Below are positions 44,665 to 52,145 of a DNA stretch of 52,145 bases, piece by piece. Origin of the DNA: Flavobacteriales bacterium (GTDB taxonomy: Bacteria; Bacteroidota; Bacteroidia; Flavobacteriales; ECT2AJA-044); NCBI GenBank assembly GCA_021296215.1, contig JAGWBA010000007.1, positions 1 through 52,145 on the forward strand, in the 5' to 3' direction. A program made the position numbers and the translations under genes. The stretch's first letter is position 1. Each line of letters opens with the position of its first letter. Below the pieces are notes generated by a model, which worked only from the letters and a program-made list of their open reading frames with translations, made no database searches and was not told the DNA's origin.

Positions 44665-44667
44665 TAC

Positions 44668-45031
44668 GTGCTTCGACGATGAAAATGCTAAAAAGGGCTA
44701 CTGCTTATACAAGCTCGGCTGTAGAGGTCCGGTAACCTACAATGCCTGCGGGGTTATGCAGTGGAATAACGGGGTTAGTTTCCCTATTCAATCAGGACAC
44801 GGATGCATCGGTTGTAATGAAGATAATTTCTGGGACAATGGGCCATTCTACGAGCGAATAAGCAGCTTCCCGGGATTTGGAATTGAAAGCAATGCCGATA
44901 AGATCGGTGCCATAGCCGGAGCTGCGGTTGGAGCCGGCGTCTTGACTCACGCCATAGCCACGAACATTCAAAAGGCAATGATCATCAAAGACACCGTCGA
45001 CGACGGAAGGTTGGAAGGCGATAATAAATAA
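44668..45031 (+). pseudogene. hyaA: [NiFe]-hydrogenase small subunit, 3' fragment only
   Basis: The last 120 or so residues of a membrane-bound group 1 small subunit: [20 protein letters not shown], then GHGCIGCNEDNFWDNGPFY with cysteines for the medial and distal clusters, and a C-terminal membrane anchor IGAIAGAAVGAGVLTHAIA. The Tat signal, the proximal-cluster region and the first two thirds are absent; upstream sequence belongs to hypD on the other strand. The large subunit follows 11 bp later. Confidence 0.9.
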
Positions 45032-45042
45032 AAACTCAGGCC

Positions 45043-46764
45043 ATGTCAGAACGATTAGCCATAGACCCAGTAACCCGTATCGATGGTCACCTACGGGTCA
45101 AAGTTGAAATAAAGGACGGTAAAGTAGTAGACGCGTACAGTTCCGGAACCATGGTTCCGCTGCTTGAAGAGATCCTCAAGGGCCGAGATCCACGAGACGC
45201 CTGGGTCTTCGTAGGCCGAGTATGCGGTGTTTGTACTACGGTGCATTCGCTGACGTCGTGCCGAGCGGTTGAAGACGCCCCGGGAATAGTGATTCCACCA
45301 AATGCCGAATTGGTGCGGAATATCATGGAAACTGCCCAATACATGCAGGATCACGTGATCCACTTCTACCATTTACATGCCTTGGACCGGGTCGACGTGG
45401 TTAGCGCACTTAAAACCGATTCGAAGATGACGAGGGAGATTCAACAGAGCATCTCAAATCACTCAAAGTCGAGTCCGGGATACTTCAGTGATGTTCAAAA
45501 GCGCCTACAAACATTCGTGAACAGCGGCCAATTGGGGATTTTCGCGAATGGCTATTGGGGACACCCCGCCTATAAACTTCCGCCGGAGATCAACCTCATC
45601 GGAGTTGCTCATTACCTCGAAGCCCTTGAATGGCAAAAAGAGATCGTGAAGATCCACGCCATTTTTGGAGGAAAGAATCCACACCCGAACTACTTGGTCG
45701 GAGGCATGGCCTTCGCAATAAACACCAACGAGGCCAACGCCTTAAATGCCGAAAGACTTGCATACGTGCGTCAGTTGCTGGTAGAGGCAAAAGAATTCGT
45801 CAACAACGTATACATCCCCGACATTTTGGCCGTTGCTCCCTATTACCTTGATTTGGGTGGAATCGGCGGCGGGCTATCCAACTACCTCGCGTACGGTGAC
45901 CTCCCTACCCGAGGGTATGGTGATGTAAGTAGCTTTAAGTTTCCTCGTGGTATAATTTTAGACCGCGACCTGAGCAAAGTCCACGAGGTCGATGCGCGCG
46001 ACCACGACGAAATTCAAGAATTCATCAAACACAGCCGGTACAGTTACTCTGATGGCGACGAGGTCGGCAAGTTCCCATGGGAAGGTGAATCCACTATGAA
46101 TTACACCGGACCCAAGCCTCCTTACGAGCACTTGAATGTCGACGGAAAATACAGCTGGGTCAAAACTCCTCAGTGGAAAGGAAAACCTATGGAAGTTGGG
46201 CCATTGAGCCGCGTGCTGGTAGGCTATGCCAGTGGAAAAGAGGAATTCGTCGAAAATGTAAATGCGGTACTTGCAAAATTGGACGTGCCGGCTACAGCCT
46301 TGTTCTCAACACTTGGCAGAACAGCTGCGCGTGTGATCGAAACGAAATTGACCGCGGATTGGGGGCTCGAATTCATGGGCAACCTCTTTTCGAACATCAA
46401 GAACGGCGATGAGCGCATGGCGAACACCGAGAAGTTCGAGAAGGACACCTGGCCGGCAGAAGCAAAAGGCGTTGGCCTCATGGAAGCCCCCCTTGGAGCA
46501 CTGGCACACTGGATCGTGATCGAAGATCAAAAGATCAAGAACTACCGGCTCGTAGTTCCTTCAACTTGGAATTCATCGCCCCGGGACCCCGCTGGCCAAC
46601 GTTCCTCGTACGAAGAGGCCTTATTAGGCACTCCGGTTGCCGATCCGGAGCAACCGGTCGAGATATTCCGAACGCTGCACAGCTTCGATCCTTGTATGGC
46701 CTGTGCAGTGCATTTGTACGACGATCAGGGAAATGAATACGACCACGAACTCGAAATATTCTGA
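45043..46764 (+). CDS. hyaB: [NiFe]-hydrogenase large subunit
   Basis: Catalytic subunit of 573 aa for hydrogen uptake on the outer face of the inner membrane. The N-terminal nickel cysteines are in GRVCGVCTTVH and the C-terminal pair in FDPCMACAVH. After that His a 16-residue tail (LYDDQGNEYDHELEIF) remains, the part that the maturation protease removes once nickel is inserted. The frame is intact and length is normal for group 1. Partners needed for function (small subunit, HypD, HypE) are broken nearby, so no active enzyme is expected unless other copies exist. Confidence 0.95.
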   Translation: MSERLAIDPVTRIDGHLRVKVEIKDGKVVDAYSSGTMVPLLEEILKGRDPRDAWVFVGRVCGVCTTVHSLTSCRAVEDAPGIVIPPNAELVRNIMETAQYMQDHVIHFYHLHALDRVDVVSALKTDSKMTREIQQSISNHSKSSPGYFSDVQKRLQTFVNSGQLGIFANGYWGHPAYKLPPEINLIGVAHYLEALEWQKEIVKIHAIFGGKNPHPNYLVGGMAFAINTNEANALNAERLAYVRQLLVEAKEFVNNVYIPDILAVAPYYLDLGGIGGGLSNYLAYGDLPTRGYGDVSSFKFPRGIILDRDLSKVHEVDARDHDEIQEFIKHSRYSYSDGDEVGKFPWEGESTMNYTGPKPPYEHLNVDGKYSWVKTPQWKGKPMEVGPLSRVLVGYASGKEEFVENVNAVLAKLDVPATALFSTLGRTAARVIETKLTADWGLEFMGNLFSNIKNGDERMANTEKFEKDTWPAEAKGVGLMEAPLGALAHWIVIEDQKIKNYRLVVPSTWNSSPRDPAGQRSSYEEALLGTPVADPEQPVEIFRTLHSFDPCMACAVHLYDDQGNEYDHELEIF

Positions 46765-46766
46765 TC

Positions 46767-47498
46767 ATGAGAGGAGCTAGAGCCGCACAGAAAGCAGAGT
46801 TGGACCACAAGGTCATGCGCAGGGTATATGTTTTTTCCTTGCCCATTCGATTCTTCCATTGGATCAATGCACCGGCGATCATTGTGTTGATCGTCACTGG
46901 TTTGATTATGGCGAATCCGCCCGCTATTCAGCAAGGGCAAGAAGCTAGCTTTGGCTACTGGTTCGGAACGGTCCGATTCATTCACTTCGCATCGGCCTAC
47001 ATTTTTACGGTCGGATTCGCCTTTAGGATGTATTGGATGTTCGCGGGCAACAAATACGAGAGGTGGGAGAATTTCATCAGCATGAACAAGGCTTTTTGGA
47101 AAGATCTGGTGAAGGTGATCCAGATGGACGTTCTGCTAAAAAAGAACAAACAACACTTCGCTATAGACCACAATGCTCTGGCGGGCTTCTCCTACTTCAT
47201 GCTATTTGTATTGATGCTCTTGATGGTATTGACTGGTTTTGCCTTGTACAGCAGTATGAGTCCTTCGTGGTTTCCACAGTTGTTGGATTGGGTAACGGGC
47301 GTACTCGGAGGTGATATAATAACCCGGCAAGTTCACCACGTGGCCATGTGGGCCTTCGTGATCTTCATCATTATCCACGTTTACTTGGTGTTCTACCACG
47401 ACTACGTAGAAGGACACGGGGAAATCTCGAGTATGGGAGGTGGATGGAAATTCATTGAGGAAGACTGCCTCGAAAAAGAAGATTGTAACCATGAGTAA
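46767..47498 (+). CDS. hyaC: Ni/Fe-hydrogenase b-type cytochrome subunit
   Basis: A 243-aa inner-membrane dihaem cytochrome that passes electrons from the hydrogenase to quinone. Four membrane helices are seen, and His residues lie where haem ligands are expected: LPIRFFHWINAP, VRFIHFASAY, RQVHHVAMW and IIHVYLVFYHD. It starts 2 bp after the large subunit and overlaps the protease gene by 8 bp. Confidence 0.93.
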   Translation: MRGARAAQKAELDHKVMRRVYVFSLPIRFFHWINAPAIIVLIVTGLIMANPPAIQQGQEASFGYWFGTVRFIHFASAYIFTVGFAFRMYWMFAGNKYERWENFISMNKAFWKDLVKVIQMDVLLKKNKQHFAIDHNALAGFSYFMLFVLMLLMVLTGFALYSSMSPSWFPQLLDWVTGVLGGDIITRQVHHVAMWAFVIFIIIHVYLVFYHDYVEGHGEISSMGGGWKFIEEDCLEKEDCNHE

Positions 47499-47961
47499 AG
47501 GATTGATTCTCGGGGTCGGGAATTCACTCATGGGCGATGAAGGCGTGGGTTGCCAAGCTGTAGCCCATCTCGAGAAAAGCGGATTGTTCCCGCAATTCGA
47601 CTTCCTCGGCGGCGGTACAGGCGGATTCCACCTCATGGAGCACTTAATTGAGCACGACCCCGTGATCTTGATCGATGCCACCTTGGACGATCGTCCCGAA
47701 GGTACCGTTAGGCTCATCAAGCCCAGCGGATACCGCGATTTCCCATCGACCATGAGCACCCACGAAATTGGGCTCAAAGACCTCATCACTTCCCTCACCC
47801 TGATCGATCAATTGCCCAACATGTTCCTTATTGCCGTATCGGTAAAGGATTACGCCGGATTAAGCCTTGAGCTCAGCGAAACCATTGCGAACACCTTCCC
47901 TAAGATCGAGCAAGCCATACACAAGGTCGAACTTTCCCTCGCAAAAGATCGAACGTTTTGA
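47491..47961 (+). CDS. hyaD: Hydrogenase maturation protease
   Basis: A 156-aa endopeptidase of the HupD/HyaD type that cuts the C-terminal tail from the large subunit. LILGVGNSLMGDEGVG contains the conserved first acidic nickel-binding residue, ILIDATLDDRPEG the second, and STHEIGLKDLI the His. The start at 47491 (MSKGLILGVGN) is the family start and overlaps hyaC by 8 bp. Confidence 0.92.
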   Translation: MSKGLILGVGNSLMGDEGVGCQAVAHLEKSGLFPQFDFLGGGTGGFHLMEHLIEHDPVILIDATLDDRPEGTVRLIKPSGYRDFPSTMSTHEIGLKDLITSLTLIDQLPNMFLIAVSVKDYAGLSLELSETIANTFPKIEQAIHKVELSLAKDRTF

Positions 47962-47991
47962 GTATCTTACTCACTCTAAAGTATACCAACC

Positions 47992-48363
47992 ATGAAGAAA
48001 TTATTCCTTACCCTCACCTTAGCACTGGCTTCTACTGCCCTATTCGCCCAAATACCCTCAATGAACAGCATGGGAATCGACCCCGGAAAACAAACCGACA
48101 TGCTCATGGAGCAGCTGGCCTCCAAGATCGATATGTCCGATGAACAGGTCGCCAAAATGACCGACATCCACAATGAGTTCTTCAAGGCTGCCGACAAGAT
48201 CGTCGAAAGCGGTACAATGGAGCAAATGAACAAGCTCATGGGCGAAAAAGACTCAAAGGTTCAGTCGCTCTTGAGTAAAGAAGACTTCATTAAATACAAG
48301 GAAGTCACGAAACAGTCGACAGGCGCATTACTCGATAAAATGAGGAAGAAAAGCAAGGAGTAA
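47992..48363 (+). CDS. Small exported helical protein
   Basis: A 123-aa protein with signal peptide MKKLFLTLTLALASTALFAQ. The mature part is helical (MSDEQVAKMTDIHNEFFKAA, SKEDFIKYKEVTKQ), with a layout like Spy/CpxP-type periplasmic proteins, but no LTxxQ motif is seen. Function unknown. It follows the hydrogenase operon by 30 bp and is convergent with the sulfotransferase gene. Confidence 0.75.
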   Translation: MKKLFLTLTLALASTALFAQIPSMNSMGIDPGKQTDMLMEQLASKIDMSDEQVAKMTDIHNEFFKAADKIVESGTMEQMNKLMGEKDSKVQSLLSKEDFIKYKEVTKQSTGALLDKMRKKSKE

Positions 48364-48366
48364 GTC

Positions 48367-49395
48367 CTAGCCTCGGCCTGCCATCTCAGTCCATTCGCGC
48401 TCGCGTTCCCGCTCTGTATTGCTGTATAAAGCACTGAGTCGCTCGTCATTGACCTCGAACGGATCGTTCAGAGGAAGATCGTCGATCGAATTTGGACGCC
48501 TCGTAATTTGCTCGGGCCAATAGCCCAATTGCAACATTTCGTCGTATGAATAGGCCTCTATAAAGCTCGTTTGTTCGGGCCGAAGTTTCCTCATTTCCGT
48601 AGGCTTTTCGGACGATTCAGAATTAAAGGACGAGTTCGCCTTCCACGGGTTTCCGTATTCGTCCTTCAACGTTTCGGGAATCCAGTGTTTCTGGGCCTCG
48701 CGGCCCGATAGCTCATGCACAAGGTCCGACAGCTCTTTTTCGGCACGTTGTACCAATGCCTCGAATTGCAAACCATACACCCCGGGCATTAAGTGGAAAC
48801 GGATCGATTTTCGCCAGTTGCGGATATTGAACAGGGTGGGTTTTACGGTTCCGGTGTACGCACTCCCCTGCCCTTTATTCATTGATGCCAACACGTCTCG
48901 AGGGTCGCGAACAACGACGGCGCATGACCATCCTTCCGCTAGGAAGTACGGAACGAATTCCTCAACGTAGATCTCCTTTAATCCCCGAAATTTATAAGCA
49001 CCTGGGAATATCTTGGTCAATAAAAGCTCCAGGGTGCGGGCCGGAGAATGCCCCTGCAATTCGGCTGCCAATGCATCTGGATTCTCGTATTTCCTGTACT
49101 GCCCACCGTAATTGGAAGTATTCGCGAAAACCTTCTTCAACATTTCTTCCGGACATTTGAACGCCAGTAAGAACGCGGACAAGTCTTGCGGGGTGTATCG
49201 CGATTCGCCGAATAAATGACTGAGGACGTAATAGCCTTCAGGATGCCCAATGGAAGCGTAAAACGCCTTCTTGAGCTTTATAAAAAACAAGGGCAAAGGC
49301 TGTGAAGCGATCGCTCCATCGGGGTGATTCCCCAGGTATTTATCGAGCAAGGTGGTGCCCGATCGAGCCATACCGGTGAGCAACACGTGCTTCAT
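48367..49395 (-). CDS. Sulfotransferase family protein
   Basis: A 342-aa PAPS-dependent sulfotransferase. The 5'-phosphosulfate loop TGMARSGTTLLDKYL lies at 7-21 and the 3'-phosphate site VVVRDPRDVLASM at about 185-197. It would add sulfate to a sugar, lipid or peptide. It overlaps the glycosyltransferase gene by ATGA, as the last of a leftward operon, which suggests a glycan or glycolipid substrate. Confidence 0.87.
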   Translation of the reverse strand: MKHVLLTGMARSGTTLLDKYLGNHPDGAIASQPLPLFFIKLKKAFYASIGHPEGYYVLSHLFGESRYTPQDLSAFLLAFKCPEEMLKKVFANTSNYGGQYRKYENPDALAAELQGHSPARTLELLLTKIFPGAYKFRGLKEIYVEEFVPYFLAEGWSCAVVVRDPRDVLASMNKGQGSAYTGTVKPTLFNIRNWRKSIRFHLMPGVYGLQFEALVQRAEKELSDLVHELSGREAQKHWIPETLKDEYGNPWKANSSFNSESSEKPTEMRKLRPEQTSFIEAYSYDEMLQLGYWPEQITRRPNSIDDLPLNDPFEVNDERLSALYSNTEREREREWTEMAGRG

Positions 49396-50336
49396 GCCTC
49401 GTCCGTATTGCCCCTTTCATCGCGAATCAGGTAAATAGGACGGCGTTCCACGGTATTGATGATGCGAATGAGGTATTCCCCTATAACGCCCAGACTAAAG
49501 AGTATGAGTCCGCCGATGAACAACACGGTCACCATCACGGAAGTCCAACCGGGAGCCACAATATCCATGAATAGCTTGCGAAATACGAGGTAGGCGGAAA
49601 ATAAAAAGCTCAATGCCGCAATGCTCACACCGAGGTTTCCGATGTAACGCAATAGAAGACTTGAGTTATTGATCAAGAGATTCTGGAAAAGCCGCAGCAT
49701 ACTCCGGAAAGTGTAGCCTGTAGTGCCCTCAGTTCGTTCGAAGTGATCAACGGATACGCCAACGACATCCTTGGTTACGTAGAACATCATGGCCGGAATA
49801 AAGGGGTACGGTGTTTCCTTAAGCTTCAACATCCCATCAACCGTGTTGCGGTTGATCAAACGAAAGGCAGAGAGCTTTAAATCTCTGGGCTTATCGAGAA
49901 TAATGCGATCGAAACGACCTTTGATACGACTCAAAATGCGCTTTCTTAGGTTGTGCTTCTTTTCACGCAGCTCGCCGATCACCACATCATGCTGCTTTTG
50001 ACGGAGCAGTTTTGGTATGTCTTCGGGAGCGTGCTGTCCATCATCATCCATGGTGATCACCCACGAGCCCCGCGCTTTTTCGAGTCCACAAATGGTCGCG
50101 GGTTGTTGCCCAAAGTTCCGGCTAAACCTTACGGCCCGCACGTAATCTCTATTGCACAGATCCTCGAGCTTTGGCCAGGTTTCTCTATTTGGACTGCAAT
50201 CATCGACAAAAACGATCTCAAAAGAGTCTCCCATGCTCGAAAACACAGCCTCCAATCGGCCGCAGAGCTTTTCAAGCGACTGAACGCTATTATACACTGG
50301 AATTACAACTGAATATACGGGGCTACTCGAATTCAT
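49392..50336 (-). CDS. GtrB/ArnC-like glycosyltransferase (family 2)
   Basis: A 314-aa membrane-bound GT-A enzyme that moves a sugar to a polyprenyl phosphate carrier. The nucleotide-binding start VVIPVYNSVQSLEKL, the metal site ITMDDDGQHAPEDI and two C-terminal membrane helices (about 235-258 and 270-292) are typical. Overlap with the sulfotransferase and the 13-bp gap to the ATP-grasp gene mark one operon. Confidence 0.9.
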   Translation of the reverse strand: MNSSSPVYSVVIPVYNSVQSLEKLCGRLEAVFSSMGDSFEIVFVDDCSPNRETWPKLEDLCNRDYVRAVRFSRNFGQQPATICGLEKARGSWVITMDDDGQHAPEDIPKLLRQKQHDVVIGELREKKHNLRKRILSRIKGRFDRIILDKPRDLKLSAFRLINRNTVDGMLKLKETPYPFIPAMMFYVTKDVVGVSVDHFERTEGTTGYTFRSMLRLFQNLLINNSSLLLRYIGNLGVSIAALSFLFSAYLVFRKLFMDIVAPGWTSVMVTVLFIGGLILFSLGVIGEYLIRIINTVERRPIYLIRDERGNTDEA

Positions 50337-50349
50337 TTCGGCAATTTAC

Positions 50350-51516
50350 CTATTCAGTTACAAAACTAAGTATTGAGCCCGGATCGTCAATGCGCCAACG
50401 ATGGTCGGAACGGTATACGAATAGCCCGGATCGTTTTCCTGCACCGTCAAGGAGCACGGGTGCGATCTCTCCCACGCCCTTGATCCGAACGGTTTCAACC
50501 ACCTCAGGATACTGTTCGCCACGGTCTTCAATTCGACTAATACGTCCAGGTTCAGGCAACACGTAGTACACCCCGGAAAATGCCTTATAGTGACCAGGGG
50601 CCGGGTCGGGTTCCTGTCCCAATGCCACTTTAATGACGTTACCTATGAAATCGTATCCGGTCGATAGGCGAACCATGTGAGAACCGATGAATTCGCCGCC
50701 CATCCGGCCCGCAGCTTCAACCACTCGCACTTCACCGTTGTCAGTTAAAAACACTTCGGTGTGGCCAGCCCCGTTCTCTATTCCCAAGACATCAAGCGTT
50801 TGCAGGGTAGCCGTAAATATTTTTTCCTCTACCTCCCGGGAGATATCTGCAGGCTGGTGGTGAGCCGTTTCTACAAAGTATGGCGCCCCTGTCGTTTCTT
50901 TATCCGTTATGGCCAATGGAATATGCTTTCCCCGGTAGGAGATGGTTTCTACGCTAAATTCGCGCCCTTCGATGAACTCCTCGAGTATTACACGCCCTTG
51001 AATGGACTCGGTCAATGCCTTGGATATGGCATCGTTGACTTGTTCCGATCTCTCCACTTTCGTAACGCCGCGGCTCCCTGATCGGTCCGTTGGTTTCACG
51101 ATTACCGGAAAATCGATGATGTGTCGCTGTCCATCGAAATCAGGGCGCTCAAAAAAGTAAAATCGTGGGCATGGGATATCGGCGGCCTGCAAAGCCTTCC
51201 GCATTTCGAATTTATCGGTAGAGATTAAAGTGCTCGCCACGGAATTGCCAATCAAACCCAATTCTGCCGCCACATAGTTGACCGACATCATGGCAATATC
51301 CGTTGCGATAGTAACAATTCCATCGATCTCCATTTCACGACAAATGCGAAGAATCTCTTCCTTATCTAAAATGGAAACCGGATAGTAGTGATCCGCAATA
51401 TCGTCAACTACACTTCCCTCGCGCCAAGCAAAAACAGAGGTAGTATGACCGAGCTCTTTGGCTCGCTCAACAAGAGGGCGCTGCAAATAACTCGCCCCGA
51501 GAATAGCTACTTTCAA
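50350..51516 (-). CDS. ATP-grasp domain protein
   Basis: A 388-aa ATP-dependent carboxylate-amine/thiol ligase. An N-terminal Rossmann-like part (VAILGASYLQRPLVERAKE) is followed by the ATP-grasp fold: FPVIVKPTDRSGSRGVTKV, VILEEFIEGREFSVE and the metal residues in EVFLTDNGEVRVVEAAGRMG. Relatives make dipeptides, D-Ala-D-Ala-like bonds or modified amino sugars; the product here is unknown. Operon with the glycosyltransferase and sulfotransferase suggests a surface-polymer building block. Confidence 0.85.
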   Translation of the reverse strand: MKVAILGASYLQRPLVERAKELGHTTSVFAWREGSVVDDIADHYYPVSILDKEEILRICREMEIDGIVTIATDIAMMSVNYVAAELGLIGNSVASTLISTDKFEMRKALQAADIPCPRFYFFERPDFDGQRHIIDFPVIVKPTDRSGSRGVTKVERSEQVNDAISKALTESIQGRVILEEFIEGREFSVETISYRGKHIPLAITDKETTGAPYFVETAHHQPADISREVEEKIFTATLQTLDVLGIENGAGHTEVFLTDNGEVRVVEAAGRMGGEFIGSHMVRLSTGYDFIGNVIKVALGQEPDPAPGHYKAFSGVYYVLPEPGRISRIEDRGEQYPEVVETVRIKGVGEIAPVLLDGAGKRSGLFVYRSDHRWRIDDPGSILSFVTE

Positions 51517-51525
51517 GGCGCCGAA

Positions 51526-52041
51526 TTAAAAATCGAACTCTGCCACACGCTCTCCGCTGCGGCACTCCCAATCGATGAATGAGATGTGAATTTGGTAAAT
51601 CGACATCATGGACGTTGGCTCCGCCCAATCGCGTTGCCCCTTGACGACAAAGTGCTCAGATCCCCGCTGCATAGAGACTTCAATCGTCCAACCATCCATC
51701 ATTTCTCGTTGTAGCATCTTTTCGGTGTACGGATGGGTCATTTCCGCTTCAAATCCTTCCGAGATTCTTTTGTGATAAAGGTCGACCACGATCTCTGACA
51801 GCGCTGGAATATTCTCAGAAGCAATTTCAGCGGTCATGGATAAGGGCAAGCCTTCCATATTATACTGCCGATGTAACGTCACCCAAATTTGCCCGTTGTC
51901 ATTCTTAACGAGAATACTATCCTTTCCATCGTAAAAGTCAAAAAGTCGGTCGATAGCAGGACGCTCATCTCCGCGAGCATTCGTCTGGGCCATTGTTGCC
52001 GTTGTTATTAAAGTCAAGGCAAAGAGTAAGATTCTTTTCAT
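51526..52041 (-). CDS. Hypothetical exported protein
   Basis: A 171-aa protein with signal peptide MKRILLFALTLITTATMAQ and no family I recognise. It has mixed alpha/beta sequence with a late WECRSGERVAEFDF. It ends 9 bp before the ATP-grasp start, so it is probably the first gene of that operon. Confidence 0.7.
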   Translation of the reverse strand: MKRILLFALTLITTATMAQTNARGDERPAIDRLFDFYDGKDSILVKNDNGQIWVTLHRQYNMEGLPLSMTAEIASENIPALSEIVVDLYHKRISEGFEAEMTHPYTEKMLQREMMDGWTIEVSMQRGSEHFVVKGQRDWAEPTSMMSIYQIHISFIDWECRSGERVAEFDF

Positions 52042-52079
52042 GAGGTAATGGGTTTGGTGCTAAACTAAAAAAAGGTACT

Positions 52080-52113
52080 GTATTAAATCGCAAGTGAACG
52101 TGCGATTTAATAC
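52080..52113. repeat. Perfect 13-bp inverted repeat at the right edge
   Basis: GTATTAAATCGCA and TGCGATTTAATAC flank an 8-bp spacer, upstream of the leftward operon. There is no T-run, so it looks more like an operator or a binding site than a terminator. The sequence to its right belongs to a unit cut off by the window. Confidence 0.6.
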
Positions 52114-52145
52114 ATATAAACTATAAAGACGTCTACTACTGACGA

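Noticed and set aside
44537-44667. Rightward extension of the hydrogenase small-subunit frame upstream of the junction
   Set aside because: The open frame continues by chance over hypD DNA; its residues do not resemble a hydrogenase small subunit.
1-52145. CRISPR array or prophage
   Set aside because: I saw no regularly spaced direct repeats of 25-40 bp and no phage structural genes; the recombinase stands alone.

Overview
The window looks like a chromosomal segment of a Bacteroidota bacterium, most likely Flavobacteriales. The evidence is a set of type IX secretion signals (a type A sorting tail, a CHU_C/type B tail and a PorE-like OmpA protein), a TonB-dependent receptor paired with a DUF4249 lipoprotein, and many promoters of the Bacteroidota form TTG-N19-TAnnTTTG. 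Family or genus cannot be told from the sequence alone.

Layout. 1-1982: a large serine recombinase broken by one in-frame stop. Its 3' end runs into a tRNA-Pro gene, and an inverted copy of its tail sits at the left edge. 2.0-14.7 kb: ordinary housekeeping and envelope genes (TonB receptor/DUF4249, trxB, RNase P RNA, a short Smr protein, a glutamine cyclotransferase lipoprotein, rocD, acpH-like, an MBL hydrolase, rlmD, a TPMT-like methyltransferase, a phosphoribosyltransferase). 14.7-17.6 kb: one FG-GAP/VCBS surface-protein gene broken by three frameshifts. 17.7-37.3 kb: two secreted proteins, a Tat-exported pirin, nitroreductase, aroK, tRNA-Lys, tRNA-Leu, trmD, rplS, the PorE-like protein, a dicarboxylate/amino-acid symporter with aroC, hutI-hutG, a CHU_C adhesin-like protein, a COG2509 FAD protein, small NTF2-like and DinB-like proteins, and a membrane patatin.

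37.4-40.9 kb is a decayed defence-type operon read leftward: an XRE regulator, a RhuM-Fic fusion with two frameshifts, an intact HsdM methylase and an ORF6N protein whose end is replaced by a large hairpin. No hsdS or hsdR is present. After a transglutaminase-like lipoprotein comes a group 1 [NiFe]-hydrogenase locus at 43.0-48.0 kb. The large subunit, cytochrome b and maturation protease are intact. hypE carries a frameshift and a stop, hypD carries a stop and lacks its 5' half, and the small subunit keeps only its 3' third, fused head to head with hypD at one junction. The right end holds a four-gene leftward operon (secreted protein, ATP-grasp ligase, GtrB-like glycosyltransferase, sulfotransferase).

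The lesions fall in accessory genes, while housekeeping genes read cleanly. This argues for real gene decay rather than general sequencing error. The most unusual signal is at the left edge: the inverted recombinase tail has 92 bp that are nearly identical, followed by 57 bp in which 15 of 16 differences fall at adenines of one strand, mostly as AA-to-TT pairs.
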